64,000 nt of DNA from Sepiola atlantica (taxonomy: Eukaryota; Mollusca; Cephalopoda; Sepiida; Sepiolidae), in the NCBI GenBank assembly GCA_963556195.1, contig OY744525.1:44353148-44417147 (forward strand), in the 5' to 3' direction. The position numbers and the translations under genes are program-made. Positions 10,442-20,935 of the stretch are shown here, piece by piece (positions within the stretch are counted from its first letter, which is position 1; each line of letters starts with the position of its first letter). The notes beneath the pieces are model-generated. The model saw nothing but the letters and a program-made list of their open reading frames with translations. It ran no database searches and was not told the DNA's origin.

Positions 10442-11218
10442 GCGTAAGGTTTTAAAAAACTTTTAAGGAAATTTGCATTTATTTAGAACAGTTTTTAGAG
10501 GCCCTTCTCCCGGTCACTACTTTCGTTCGCAGGGTAAGGTTCATGGTCTGTCAACTGAGGAACACTCACATGTAAAAGAGAGCCGAGAAGAGCATGGAAA
10601 TTTTTACAGGTAATTTATTAGCAACCTTGAACGCTCACGAGACTTTCATTCTTGGCCACACCCCACGTAACCCTCAATCGTATGTTAAATCTTTCAATGA
10701 TTATTAAACATTACAGGATTCCGTTTAATGGAGATAACGGATACGGAAAACGAAAAATCAGTATTACCCTCCCTGGAGAAGCGTTGAATTTTTTTTTGGG
10801 GGGGGGGGGGTGAATAACAATTTGGAAAAAAATGCATGAAATAAAAGATTTATTAGAAAACAAACAGTATCAAATGATCTCAGGGATTCTTTCATCAAAC
10901 CTATTCAATTAATCCGATATTAGCATCAATGGCTGCTTTGATACATGTCACAAGTGTTGACATGCTCCGAATAATATGAACTTAATCAATTTTTGATGTA
11001 GTCCTTCTTCTGGCAGACTTGAGAGATTTTATGGTGCTGTAAACCTTTGACTGACTTCTCTCTCGACTATTCTCCATATTTAATGTCCTGTAGATTCCGG
11101 TCTAGTGACATAGCAGGTCATGTAGGTGAACACGATCAAGGAATATGGTTTTACATGGATTGTCATAGCCTTACATACGCTGTTTATCAATGACTTTACG
11201 ATTTTCTGCAAAATCTGA
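10437..11218. other. Unassigned sequence with a poly-G tract
   Basis: No gene recognised. A T9G13-like tract lies at 10790-10811. The part from 10850 to 11080 looks like old transposon sequence but I could not place it. Confidence 0.35.
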
Positions 11219-11640
11219 TAGTCAAAAGCATTGACTCTTAAGCTGAAAGAAGTAAAAAGACATGACACCTCTATCATTGCCGATGACTCTCAGAACCACT
11301 ATAGTTGCTGGGAACTGGGTATGTCCATTATGCACTTTCACGGACCTCGTGTAAGTTCCATTGTCAAGCCACCGGAATCGATGTTGCGTGAGCAGAGAAA
11401 ACATATTTGGGATGTCTGCCTGATCAAGGATGCTCTTATTTTAAATGTGGTGATGCCAGGTGATTTCCAGGTTTCTCCTGAGTCTGAGCAGATGAAGTGT
11501 GTTGAGCCTGTTCTCTTGAGGGAGTAGGGGGTCCATGATTCACTACCATGAAGCAGCAGTCTTAGCATGCAAGCCTGGTACACCTTCATCTTGGTGTTGG
11601 TGGTCAACGTCTTGTTGTTCCTCAAGTTTTGAGAGAGAAA
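11219..11640 (-). pseudogene. LINE ORF2 C-terminal relic
   Basis: On the minus strand, residues near 11338-11625 read LTTNTKMKVYQACMLRLLLH, then GSESWTPYS. A second frame gives MFSLLTQHRFRWLDNG at 11360-11404. This is the familiar region after the LINE polymerase (canonical form ...KVYQACVLSTLLYGSESW... RRLRWLGHV). At least one frameshift lies near 11500, and the frame is lost after RWLDNG. It differs from the family at 42742 and is closer in type to the relic at 1446. Confidence 0.75.
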
Positions 11641-12250
11641 TGCCGAAACCTATTTCACGATAAATAATTTATTCTCTCTTACCCTAGAATAATAACATAA
11701 AATTAGAATCGGTTTTACTTAGTTTCTTGTCAGAGTTGTTCAAAAGTACAGAAGCCTTGAGCTGGGTCTAACAAAACTCTGCAATCGAAGTATACCACCT
11801 GACTTATTTTATTTGTGTAGCATTTACGATCATTGTTAGAGGCGGATGCATGATACTTAGTTTAAACTTTAGTTAACAACCAGAGAGATCCAACAATAAA
11901 GACACCAAAGAAATGATGATAAAATGGTTGAAATGTATGTTTCTTCCGCAAACACCCAAGGTAGTATGTTACAGCCACATGATAAGGCAGAAAAATATTT
12001 TTGTACAGTGAGTCACCACAACCTATCCAGAAAAGAAAAACTGAAATCTAAATGTTTTGAATTTTTCCCTCTTGTATACATTGTTTATCACCATCAGTTT
12101 AAGGAATTAGGTTGTCCTGTTTAACCACATACTTAGAGGTCCTAACGAGAACACAACAATGATGCCTTCCTAAAAATCTTTTGATAATTCAAAGTTGGAA
12201 ATTATTAACCATCTTTTAAAGTTGTCACACTTGTTAAATACTATCTACAG
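11641..12250. other. No gene seen
   Basis: AT-rich DNA with only short unassigned open frames. Confidence 0.4.
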
Positions 12251-12465
12251 TGTTACCTCAGCCCCCAAATGCCATCCATGGAATAAAATTCACAATCCTT
12301 TCTGCAATCCAACCATATTTAATACAAATAAACTTCAGTCTATGCCTGACTTGTCCACCAAGTTTCAGTCATGAAAATCGAACAGTCTTTGTTTTATCAC
12401 TGTTCATTGATATGGAAGCAACTTTTGTGATCGTCTAATCAGTAGGACGTGTGATTTTTATCTGT

Positions 12466-12690
12466 AGTCCTAAATGGACTTAACACTCATCGGACCTTAC
12501 CCCCCCCCCCCTCCCCGTAGATTTTTTCGGTGGGGTTTTCTCAAAGATAATGTCTATCAAACAATCTTCAGATTTTTCTTGAACTGAAGAGAGACACCCC
12601 AGCCCAAATCAGGGCAATGCCAAGAGAGGAGTGTGTCAGTTATTTACAGTTTTGAATGCCATATCTAATTGTGTTTATCATTTAATGACT
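12466..12690 (+). pseudogene. Mariner-like transposase C-terminal relic (plus)
   Basis: The plus strand reads SDLTP, then after a poly-C tract RFFRWGFLKDNVYQT and PREECVSVIYSFECHI. The family pattern is SPDLTPLDFFLWGYLKDNVY...PREMCVRVIENF, where the D of PLD is the last catalytic residue of the IS630/Tc1/mariner triad. Here an expanded C run (from about 12502) has replaced that codon region, and frames shift several times. Only the last 70 or so residues remain; no terminal repeat is evident. Confidence 0.6.
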
Positions 12691-12699
12691 ATAAAATAA

Positions 12700-12960
12700 A
12701 GACTGTTGGATATTTATGACTGAAACTTGGTGGACAAGTCAGGCATAGACTGAAGTTTATTTGTACTTTCCGAATGATAGTGGATATGATGTGCAAAATT
12801 GTCAATGACTCTGACACGCGCTTCCTTTTGCACTTCCCTGATTTCGGCGATGATGACTATCTTCAGTTCATGGATAGTCTGGGAATTGTTTTGAAATAAC
12901 CCCACAGATAAAAATCTAAGGAGATCGTCTGATGAGTGTTAATTCCATTTAGGATCACAC
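12700..12960 (-). pseudogene. Mariner-like transposase C-terminal relic (minus)
   Basis: The minus strand reads LLRFLSVGLFQNNSQTIHEL, KIVIIAEIREVQKEARVRVI and DNFAHHIHYHSES. It matches the same mariner transposase end as the plus-strand relic opposite (canonical LDFYLWGYFK...TIHELK...I..VIENFAHRI). The open stretch of 63 codons is a decayed tail, not an intact gene. The two relics share a palindromic 3' region, so the pair probably arose by inverted duplication or by one copy inserting beside another. Confidence 0.7.
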
Positions 12961-13140
12961 GTCCTACTGATTAGACGATCACTAAAGTGACCTCCCGCAT
13001 ATCATTAAATGACAATAAAATAAAGACTGTTCGACATTCATGATTGAAACTTGATGGACAAGCCTAGCTTAGACTGAAGTTTATTTGTACCAAATATGAT
13101 TGTATAGCAGAAAGGATTGTGAATTTTATTAATGATTGGC

Positions 13141-13429
13141 ACATATTTTTTTTTCGGGTGGAAATCACCTTTTACTATCCACTGGATTTTATTGATACAT
13201 CTTAAAAATATCATACACTGGATGAAAAGACTCTTAATTTATCAGACATTTTTATGATTTTTTTTCTATTTCGACTTAAGTTATACATCTGCATAGTCTT
13301 CTTTTTGTTTTGTTGTTCTCTTTTATCTTATATTCCATTGTTGGCTTGATACTATCCTACAATAACGTACTTTCAATATATGTTCGTTACACATACATAC
13401 ATGCATTCACTGTTACCTACATGCGCATA
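13141..13429. other. No gene seen
   Basis: T-rich DNA beside the mariner relics. Confidence 0.35.
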
Positions 13430-13940
13430 TTTATAGTGTCACACCTCGGAACGTCAGTCAGATGTCTGCATAAGCACCTGCTGCCATTTCTTCAGTTTAC
13501 CTCCTGATTCTGATCATCAAAGAAAAACAAAAACCTTCTAGCCGCTTGCTTTTTTAGTAAGCACTCTGCATGGATCACTCGATTCTCGCTCATCTCTTTC
13601 GACATTAATTGACCTCTTTGCATCATATACGACTTGCATCGGATGCCCTCGTACAGAAATCTTCTGACGGTGCACTCTCACAACGAGGTCGTTTGCAATC
13701 ACTCCGATTGATTTTCTGTGTCTCTTATCGATTTTTTTCTGGACCATTTGTTGTACTAAGTTCGGTGTTCTGATGGCGTTAGAACCCTGAACATTCATCT
13801 GCTATTGGATCCCTGTCAGTAGATTCCAGCTCTTTTGATAACGAAAGATTGGTCAACTTTCAGAAAGGCGGCTATCTTTCCATCATTGTGTTGCACTTTT
13901 ACGGCTATGATCACAGCGTGCATTTCCATTCACGCAGTCA
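13430..13940 (-). pseudogene. Tc1-like transposase N-terminal relic
   Basis: The minus strand gives, in order, KRAVIIAVKVQHNDGKIAAF and VDQSFVIKRAGIY (a first helix-turn-helix), IRTPNLVQQMVQKKIDKRHR then KSIGVIANDL (second helix-turn-helix), VRRFLYEGIRCKSYMMQRGQ, HAECLLKKQAARR and FLFFFDDQNQEVN. The last piece is where Tc1-type transposases carry the first catalytic Asp. At least three frame changes are needed and the rest of the catalytic domain is missing or unreadable below 13430. The open 86-codon stretch at 13538-13798 is only part of it. Confidence 0.65.
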
Positions 13941-14019
13941 TCTTGTTGCTTGAAATTATTTATCTGAAAAAAAAAAAAACGAAGATAATAAAAAAATAAG
14001 TTAGAAGATAAAGCTTTTC

Positions 14020-14345
14020 AAAGATATGTCCTCAGAAATTGATACACACATGCTTTATACGCATCATTCACTTTATTCAGTCTTTTAAGTTCAAAATCTA
14101 GCATGAAATTAATACAAAAATTTTGATAATGGGTGTCAAATTACGGGAAATCAATTTGCTGCAGGATTGACAACTTTCGACGGTCAGGATTCAGACTGTT
14201 TCCTGTTGTGAAATAATTTGGGATTCGTCTTGTCATTAATTTTAGTCAGTTAAAATTAAAAAATAAATTAGTAGTTAAAACGACACTGGTACAGCCATTG
14301 GTTTTGTGGCTGTTGATAGCATCAAGGAGTTATGTCCCCTTGGGA
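14020..14345 (+). repeat. About 330-bp tandem duplication, unit 1
   Basis: Pairs with 14370-14705: TTGATAATGGGTGTCAAATT, GGTCAGGATTCAGA, TTTGGGATTCGTCTTGTCAT and a C(A/G)TTGG..TTTTGGCTGTTGA block are in the same order in both. Confidence 0.85.
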
Positions 14346-14369
14346 TGAAATAATAAATATGATTGAACA

Positions 14370-14705
14370 GATAAAACCTATTCAATTTCTCAAACAACTG
14401 ATACCCACACGCTTTATATGCATCACTCTAACTTTAAATTAAAAATATAGAATAATGAAATAAATAGAAAATGTTGATAATGGGTGTCAAATTTGCGGGA
14501 AATTAACTAGCTGCAAGATTGACAGTTTTGAGGGTCAGGATTCAGAGTACTTTTTGTTATGAATAAATTTGGGATTCGTCTTGTCATGTGATTGATTTTT
14601 TTCAATTGAAATTTAAAAATAAATTAACAGTTGTTGAAACGACAGTGGTATAGTCATTGCTTTTTGGCTGTTGACAACACAAAGTGGCTCTGGGGTGAAA
14701 TGAAA
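14370..14705 (+). repeat. About 330-bp tandem duplication, unit 2
   Basis: Second unit, diverged by substitutions and small indels. Class unknown; no coding sequence. Confidence 0.85.
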
Positions 14706-14729
14706 AATCTATCCTGTGATGTAAGAGGT

Positions 14730-14895
14730 CAAACCTTTAAAAATTAGCCAGTATAAATTCTTGTTGAGGCGTCCTCTTAAATAGTCAATTTCTGATTAGT
14801 TACAAACATCGTTACTAATACCCTGGATGTTTCATCTGTCAAACTCAATTAACCCTTATCCTCGAGTGGTCTGTGTGTCTTAATAAGCAGTGACT
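14730..14895 (+). repeat. LINE 3' end fragment
   Basis: Matches 27450-27600 and 50340-50500: TTCTTGTTGAGGCGTCCTCT, TAACCCTTATCCTCGAGTGG and a closing TAAGCAGTGACTCG. In the other two places this block follows LINE coding relics, so this is the 3' end of the same family. Confidence 0.6.
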
Positions 14896-15239
14896 CGGTT
14901 TAAAAAAAGCGTAAAAAATAATAGAAATCGTCAGAGCGTTTCCTTTCAAGAAATTCCAGTCTAGTGTTGATGATAGGATTAAGAGATGCCACTAAGTACA
15001 CATTGTGTACCCGTGTTGCATAACAATTTAAAAAGGTGCATTAAACACTTTATCTACGTATACCTGTTGCACCTCAACATTTCCATGGATTGTTTGTGTG
15101 CAATTTGATATTAAAAAAAAGAATGTTTCTTTTCAAAATATGTGTATATCTAATTTTTAATAGCTAGCCTAACTATAAAAATGTATCCCCTCCTCTTGTG
15201 AGAAATACTTGGACAAAAGCAATTTGTCAATTTCCAAGT

Positions 15240-15247
15240 TTTGAGAA

Positions 15248-15279
<32 letters not shown>

Positions 15280-15465
15280 GGAGAAAGAGAAAAAGAGAGA
15301 GAGAAAGAGAAAGAGAGAAAAAGAGAGAGAAAGAGGGAGAGAGAGAGAAAGAATAAAGAGAGATGGAGAAAGAGAGATAGAGAAAGAATAAGAGAGAGAG
15401 AGAGAAAAAAGAGAATGAGAAAGAGAGAGAGAGAGAGAGAAAGAACAACGAACAAAGAGAGAAAG
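15240..15465. repeat. Purine-rich (GA)n tract
   Basis: About 225 bases of GA with occasional A and G runs. Arg/Glu and Ser/Leu open frames here are low complexity. Confidence 0.95.
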
Positions 15466-15496
15466 AGATTTTAAATTTAACTCTATTTCGCTCTCT

Positions 15497-15565
15497 GTCA
15501 GAATTGACGAAAAATAATTATTACTTTTCGTTAGTGTTCGCACTAATATTCATATCCATATGAAA
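15497..15565 (+). repeat. Dispersed family E, partial copy
   Basis: GTCAGAATTGACGAAAAATA and TTAGTGTTCGCACTAATATT correspond to 21345-21405. Confidence 0.4.
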
Positions 15566-15711
15566 TAATATAAAATAATATAAAATAATATCTGAGAAAT
15601 GAAACGTCTCCCACTGGAAAGTAGAAAAAAAGAAATAAAAAAACTCATGAATCGGTAGAGAAAGCAGAAAGAAAAAAAGAAAGAAAACGTTTCAGTATGG
15701 AAATAAATTGA

Positions 15712-15717
15712 TGTGTG

Positions 15718-15750
<33 letters not shown>

Positions 15751-15783
15751 GTATATGTATATATATATGTATATGTATATATG

Positions 15784-15828
<45 letters not shown>

Positions 15829-15835
15829 GTATATG

Positions 15836-15869
<34 letters not shown>

Positions 15870-15891
15870 TATGTATATGTATATATATATG

Positions 15892-15926
<35 letters not shown>

Positions 15927-15970
15927 GTATATATATATGTATATATATATACATGTATATATATATATTT
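15712..15970. repeat. (TA)n / (TATG)n microsatellite
   Basis: TA units with interspersed GTATATG. Confidence 0.95.
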
Positions 15971-16111
15971 AAGTGAAATATTTTGAAAATCAACAATCGT
16001 GAAATTTAGATGGGCGTTTTCTAAGTAAGGAAATTGACAAAATATTTGAGGCACGCATGAGAATGTATTTAAGTGAAATAATTTGAAAATCAAAGATGTA
16101 CCTTTTCTTAC

Positions 16112-16179
16112 TTGTATATATATATATATATACATGTATATATATATATACATGTATATATATATACATGTATATATAT

Positions 16180-16223
<44 letters not shown>

Positions 16224-16516
16224 ATATATATATATATTTATATATACATGTATATATACATGTATATATATACATGTATATATATACATGTATATATATA
16301 TACATGTATATATATATACATGTATATATATATAAATCTATATATTCATGTATATATATATACATGTATATATATACATGTATATATATATAAATCTATA
16401 TATACATGTATATATATATACATGTATATATATACATGTATATATACATGTATAAATATACATGTATATATATATGTATATATGTACATGTATATATATA
16501 TATGTTCATGTGTATA

Positions 16517-16562
<46 letters not shown>
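16112..16562. repeat. (TA)n array with regular ACATGTATA units
   Basis: About 450 bases of (TA)n with palindromic TACATGTA at near-regular spacing. Just upstream, 15969-15994 and 16070-16095 are a short direct repeat (TTAAGTGAAATA.TTTGAAAA). Confidence 0.95.
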
Positions 16563-16565
<3 letters not shown>

Positions 16566-16644
16566 ATCCAGGTAGAGTAAAAATCCACAGGGTAGAAATC
16601 CAAAGGGAATCAAACCGGGCTTATATAAAAGTGCTCAATAAAGA

Positions 16645-16800
16645 TATAGAGCTGTATTGTGAATGCTTTTATTCGAACATGTACAAGGTCTGCTACACTG
16701 GCATGTCGATGGTATCGATCTACAGCTATCAAAAGCTGAGGTCTCATCAGGGAGAAAGTTTTTCCGTGATCCGACCAGGTCGGTGAAGTCCAGGAAGAAT
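16645..16800 (+). repeat. Penelope-type terminus or related dispersed repeat
   Basis: Matches 34165-34310: ACATGTACAA, CACTGGCATGT, CAGCT-containing block, then CTGAGGTCTCATCAGG. Both copies abut (TA)n. Confidence 0.5.
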
Positions 16801-16984
16801 GGAGTCAATCAAAGAAGAAGAAAAAATAATAGTCATGTGACCAATTTAAAAAAAAAAATTATTGGCAGTTAGAAAAGTTTAATTTACAGTAATTCATAAT
16901 TTTATTTTTATCCAACGCTGAGCTGGGGTAGAGGGGGGCCGAGGGAAAGGAAAAGAGAAGCGAAAGAAAGAGGTAGGGAGGGGG

Positions 16985-17087
16985 TATATGTATATATATA
17001 TATATTTATATATGTATATGTATATATGTACATGTATATGTATATATAACATTTATAAATAAATATTAAATTATTAATATTAAATTA

Positions 17088-17134
<47 letters not shown>

Positions 17135-17142
17135 TGTATATG

Positions 17143-17173
<31 letters not shown>

Positions 17174-17215
17174 ATTTTATGTATATATATATATGTATGT
17201 ATATTTTGATTTTCA
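16985..17215. repeat. (TA)n / (TATG)n microsatellite
   Basis: Three TA-rich blocks separated by short AT-rich spacers. Confidence 0.9.
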
Positions 17216-17469
17216 AAATATTTCACGTTAATATATAAAGATATAAATAGAGAGATAAATACATTGCTCTTTATTATAGAAGTGGAGAATCTATTTTTGT
17301 TAATTACGAGTTATCACTTATTAAGGCTAAAGTCCACTCAAGAATAAAGGTTAATGAGATGGATAGCTTTACAGTTGAATGGTGAAGAATATTATGAGAG
17401 GATTGAAAATGATGAATGGAATGAACACAATGTTATTACTTACGAGACGTACCTGTGACATAACTGATC

Positions 17470-17614
17470 ACAACTACTATCGCTATTTATTCTACTTTTA
17501 TTTCATTCGAAAATTTATAGACTGTGATATAACTTTTAAGATATTCTTTTTGTAGAACCAAATATAATAAGTCTATTTACTTCTATATTATCCTTTTTTC
17601 ATTAAATCTCTTTA

Positions 17615-17653
<39 letters not shown>

Positions 17654-17940
17654 TAAAAAAATAATAATAATATCGACAGAACTCTTGTATATATATAAGA
17701 ATATAGGACAATAAAAAGTATAAATGAATAACAAAATAAATTAGAAACTGTTTTAGAAATACGTATTCAACTTAAGCATACACATATATTTGTTTCAGTG
17801 TTAGCGAATTATTATATATAATACAGTATTTCAAAATACTATGTTGTATCATTGAGTTAAATCTGCCTGACCCGTTTTGATGTGAATATACTTAGGATAA
17901 GTGGACAAAACTTTCGCATTCATTTATTTAGATGAGGACG
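17470..17940 (+). repeat. Dispersed family C, long copy
   Basis: Its 5' part matches 2795-2960; its 3' part (CCCGTTTTGATG...AAAACTTTCGCATT..TTTATTTAGAT) matches 35120-35205 and 37135-37205. It contains an (AAT)n tract at about 17616-17670. Confidence 0.5.
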
Positions 17941-17942
17941 GT

Positions 17943-18145
17943 TTATGACAAGTACTTGTTGACATTGGATCTGAAGACGAACTTGTTGTAACCTGCAGGG
18001 AAGCAGTCTGGTGAAATAATGGCTGCGATTTTGTGGTTCTCAGATTTGGTTTTCATACTTTCTATTAATGAAAATGTTCTCTCAATTTTATAACAAATAT
18101 ACTTCGTTTTATCATAATTCTCAAAATCTATAGTTTCTTTCAATA
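17943..18145 (-). pseudogene. LINE C-terminal scrap
   Basis: The minus strand ends SPDCFPAGYNKFVFRSNVNK then YLS and a stop. This matches the last residues of the LINE relics at 26700 and 50105, where NCFP..YN.F.FKSNVNKYLL precedes the stop. The N-terminal 45 residues do not match and may be unrelated sequence read in frame. The element is cut by family C on its 3' side. Confidence 0.5.
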
Positions 18146-19107
18146 TTTATTCAATAAATAATTCAATATTTGACAAAATTTGATTATTAGATTTAAATTT
18201 AAAAGTTCAATGTAAGTATTTACTTTACAATGTTAAAAATGTAATGTAAATTACTGGTGTCCTATTCTAAATAATCTTTTTCAATTGACAAATTAAAAAA
18301 CAACCTTTGTGTGTATATCCGGAATATCAGGAAGTTTCATTGGATGTCTTGTTGGCTTGGCAGACCGATATGAAACTTAAAGTGTTCCCTTGAATAATGG
18401 CGATGGAGAAGCACTTGTTGAGCCAAATCAACTCATGATGGTCCTCAGCATGTCATTGATATACCCAGGCGGTTGAGGAAGTCCCACGTGGCGTTTTTTA
18501 ATTTAACTGTGATTAAGTGACTGTTTTATTTTTACTTTATTAAATAAAACAAATTTAAAAAAAACAAAAAACGGTCTATCAATAAAAAAAATAAAAAATG
18601 GAGATAATTAAAAATGTTTTCCGGAACGATAGTAATAATTAAAAAAAAAAAATACTTTGATGCCCTGTAGTTTAACCTTACAATTTATTGAGAAACTTTA
18701 GGTGGGACCCCATTTGATTTCCTGGTGACCCATTCAAATCGCCACTTAAATTGCATCCTGTTGACTCACTACAGTAAAAACCTATCTGTAGAATAATTGC
18801 AATCATACGATAAAACTGTCTCTTTACGAAGTGTACTTAAAATAACCAGATTCCTAAATATAACAGACATTTTATATACGCTATGATTTTTCGAAAAGTA
18901 ATTCTTGATCAGATACAAATAACAAGTTGAAACCTTCCAAAGTGTTATTGGAAAATGGCCATAGTATAAGTTGTATGATTGTGTTGTTAAATGGAAATGC
19001 ACAAACAACTAATGCGCAGTTGCACTCGCTGCACTCTCGGTCTACCAGAGGTTCTTTCGCTATTTACTTGTGTACACTTATTATATGAGATAAACATGTA
19101 ATGATTC
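18146..19107. other. No gene seen
   Basis: AT-rich DNA with A-rich runs near 18540-18660. Nothing recognisable. Confidence 0.4.
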
Positions 19108-19118
19108 AATCAATATAT

Positions 19119-19172
<54 letters not shown>
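19108..19172. repeat. (CAT)n microsatellite
   Basis: About 19 units. On the minus strand it is (ATG)n, like the tails of LINE 3' ends in this window. Confidence 0.9.
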
Positions 19173-19173
<1 letters not shown>

Positions 19174-19470
19174 ACAACCGGTTTATTTGTTGAATCAGGC
19201 CACAATTAATCCTCTGATGAGGGTGGGGCCTGATTGTCTAGTCTCGAAATCTAAGTCTCCTCTCCACTCCTGTCTTTGTCAAGGCTTGATGGAATCCATA
19301 GGCCCTGAAGATCCACGCATCCTGGGATCTACGAAGCCCAAGACATTACCAGCAACATTAGTGCTACTGGCACTGCCTTTCTTTTTTCCTGCTGTATTTC
19401 GACTAGACTTTGTATTTAAGGCAATTTTACGGCTGGATGCCTATCCTTTACCAACATGAACACTTTTGGC
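19173..19470. repeat. Dispersed repeat beside (CAT)n
   Basis: AATTTTACGGCTGGATGCC followed by TTTACCAACATG is a block I associate with interspersed repeats in cephalopod genomes. The 90-codon open frame over it resembles no protein I know. Confidence 0.4.
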
Positions 19471-19877
19471 AGTCCAAGACCTCCACCGTTCCCATCTAAC
19501 TAGGGCTGATGTCATTTCCACTTAAGCATGTACAAATGTCATACATTACCAGTGAGTTGCTTATCAAGATGTTGTTGGTGAAGTATAAAACAAGAATTCC
19601 ACTTCTATGAACAAAATAGTGACACATAAGTGAAGTAGACGTGCCCGAAATGTCGTTAAATATTTTTTTTACCTGGCGAAAGAAGGAAAACAACGCTTCT
19701 GTTGAATTAATCAAAATAAAGAATCCTTTTGAAATATACTCGTGCGATGGTCGCGAGTAAAAAAACAAACAAACGTCCTTCTCTGCCGATCGGGTGTTTT
19801 TAAATGAGGAATATGAAAACGTTTCGATGTTTCACAAATGGACGAGTGATGACGACAAAGGAAAATAGATCCGTAAG

Positions 19878-19879
<2 letters not shown>
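19471..19879. other. No gene seen
   Basis: Unassigned DNA. Confidence 0.35.

Positions 19880-19928
<49 letters not shown>
19880..19928. repeat. (TA)n microsatellite
   Basis: Pure dinucleotide tract. Confidence 0.9.
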
Positions 19929-19931
<3 letters not shown>

Positions 19932-19938
19932 TATTTGT

Positions 19939-20216
19939 AAATAATATTTTCAAACTAACCCATATACACATGTGCTTCATGCCAAACCTGCAATCATCAG
20001 TATGGGAGGAGACAATCCCTCCAGTCACACGGTTCGAACCTCCATAACCAAAGTCATATTTGACTCAGTAGTCAGAGCACATACCGATGTGTCTACCACA
20101 CATTGCCGTAGAAATGGGAGAGTAAATTAACATCTAAATGGCAAATCCAGCGGCCATATCAGCAAAATAATATTTTCAAATTAACCCATATACACATGTG
20201 TTTCATGCCAAACCAG

Positions 20217-20217
<1 letters not shown>
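19939..20217 (-). repeat. tRNA-derived SINE-like unit between 50-bp direct repeats
   Basis: On the minus strand, GTGGTAGACACATCGG serves as an A box and GGTTCGAACC as a B box, about 50 bases apart as in a tRNA. The block is flanked by 19939-19988 and 20166-20215, near-identical direct copies containing AACCCATATACACATGTG and TTCATGCCAAACC. (TA)n arrays lie on both outer sides. Confidence 0.55.
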
Positions 20218-20266
<49 letters not shown>

Positions 20267-20272
20267 ATATAT
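20218..20272. repeat. (TA)n microsatellite
   Basis: Interrupted once by TTTA. Confidence 0.9.
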
Positions 20273-20273
20273 A

Positions 20274-20300
20274 CTAGATGGAACAGCCGGCTTTGCCCGT
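20274..20300 (+). repeat. CTAG...CGGCTTTGCCCG terminus motif
   Basis: ACTAG followed by GCCGGCTTTGCCCGTG directly after (TA)n. Related motifs are CCCGGCGTTGCCCGG at about 27656, GGCTTTGTCGGG at about 36250, and the inverted form at about 52412. It is probably the end of a widespread repeat; class unknown. Confidence 0.4.
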
Positions 20301-20429
20301 GATTGAATGAGGAACCCTACATTCTCTGATCACTAGCTCATAAGACCATATTACCTTTTTTTAATTTTTACATTTTATCTTGGATCAGATCTGATCTGAC
20401 ACCAAGAGGTTGATTTTCGTGTTATATTT

Positions 20430-20935
20430 ACGAGGCCTGTCTAAAAAGTAACCGACCTTAGGCCAGAAAAAATATTTCAAATACGTGACCGGGTTGGGAC
20501 ACTAATCCCCTTCAAAGTAGGCCCCTTGTGCTTGCACACACTTAGCCCACCGATCCATCCACTGCCGGAAACACCTCTGGAAGTCTTCTTAGATTCAGCA
20601 GGTATTTGGAGAAGATGCGATAGGTGTAACACAAATGAAGGAGTGGTTCAACCGATTCAAAAATGGCCGCACATCAGCAGAGAGTGACTAGCATTCTGGC
20701 AGGTCCAAAACTGCTCGGAGTGCAGCTGTGGTTGAAAGGGTGTGAAAAAAGAGATAATGCGGAACACGACGGCGGAGATGAACACCATTCCAAAAGAAGA
20801 CTTCCAGAGGTGTTTCCGGCAGTGGATGGATCGGTAGGCTAAGTGTGTGCAAGCACAAGGGGCCTACTTTGAAGGGGATTAGGGTCCCTACCCCATCATG
20901 TATTTGAAATATTTTTTCTGTCCTAAGGTCGGAGG
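20430..20935 (+). mobile_element. Palindromic, internally deleted mariner element
   Basis: Arms 20430-20590 and 20786-20930 are inverted copies of one another (AAGACTTCCAGAGGTGTTTC, GCAAGCACAAGGGGCCTACT, TTGAAGGGGATTAG). The left outer end GAGGCCTGTCTAAAAAGTAA is a mariner-type terminal repeat. Between the arms lies a transposase N-terminal piece (separate entry). The right arm encodes the transposase C-terminus in the plus strand, so the left arm is an inverted duplicate of the 3' end. Confidence 0.7.
20593..20905 (+). pseudogene. Mariner transposase relic: N-terminal piece joined to C-terminal piece
   Basis: The plus strand reads IQQVFGEDAIGVTQMKEWFN, RFKNGRTSAESD, a stop at about 20689, then HSGRSKTARSAAVVERV. 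This is the second helix-turn-helix region of a mariner transposase (family pattern ...GEDA.S..Q..EWF.RFK.GR.SVEDD.RSGRP). It passes after about 40 bases into EDFQRCFRQWMD, a stop, then AKCVQAQGAYFEGD and a stop, the usual C-terminus. The whole catalytic core with its DDD residues is absent, so this copy could move only with an enzyme supplied by another element. Confidence 0.7.

Larger units (their letters stand above)
12253..13140. mobile_element. Tail-to-tail mariner-like relics forming an inverted repeat
   Basis: The left arm (about 12270-12540) is the reverse complement of the right arm (about 12890-13135): both hold ATCGTCTAATCAGTAGGACG, CCTAAATGG and ACACTCATC, and outward of that ACAATCCTTTCTGC. 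An 85-bp direct repeat with CTGAAACTTGGTGGACAAGT-type sequence occurs at 12679-12763 and 12999-13093, and inverted at 12300-12375. Two transposase C-terminal relics point at each other inside (separate entries). Confidence 0.65.

Noticed and set aside
15150..15543. Ser/Leu-rich and Arg/Glu-rich frames up to 124 codons
   Set aside because: Translations of a (GA)n purine tract.
15692..16603. Open frames of up to 175 codons made of Tyr, Ile and His
   Set aside because: Translations of (TA)n and (TATG)n arrays.
19187..19459. 90-codon plus-strand frame as a gene
   Set aside because: It overlaps a dispersed repeat beside (CAT)n and has no recognisable domain.
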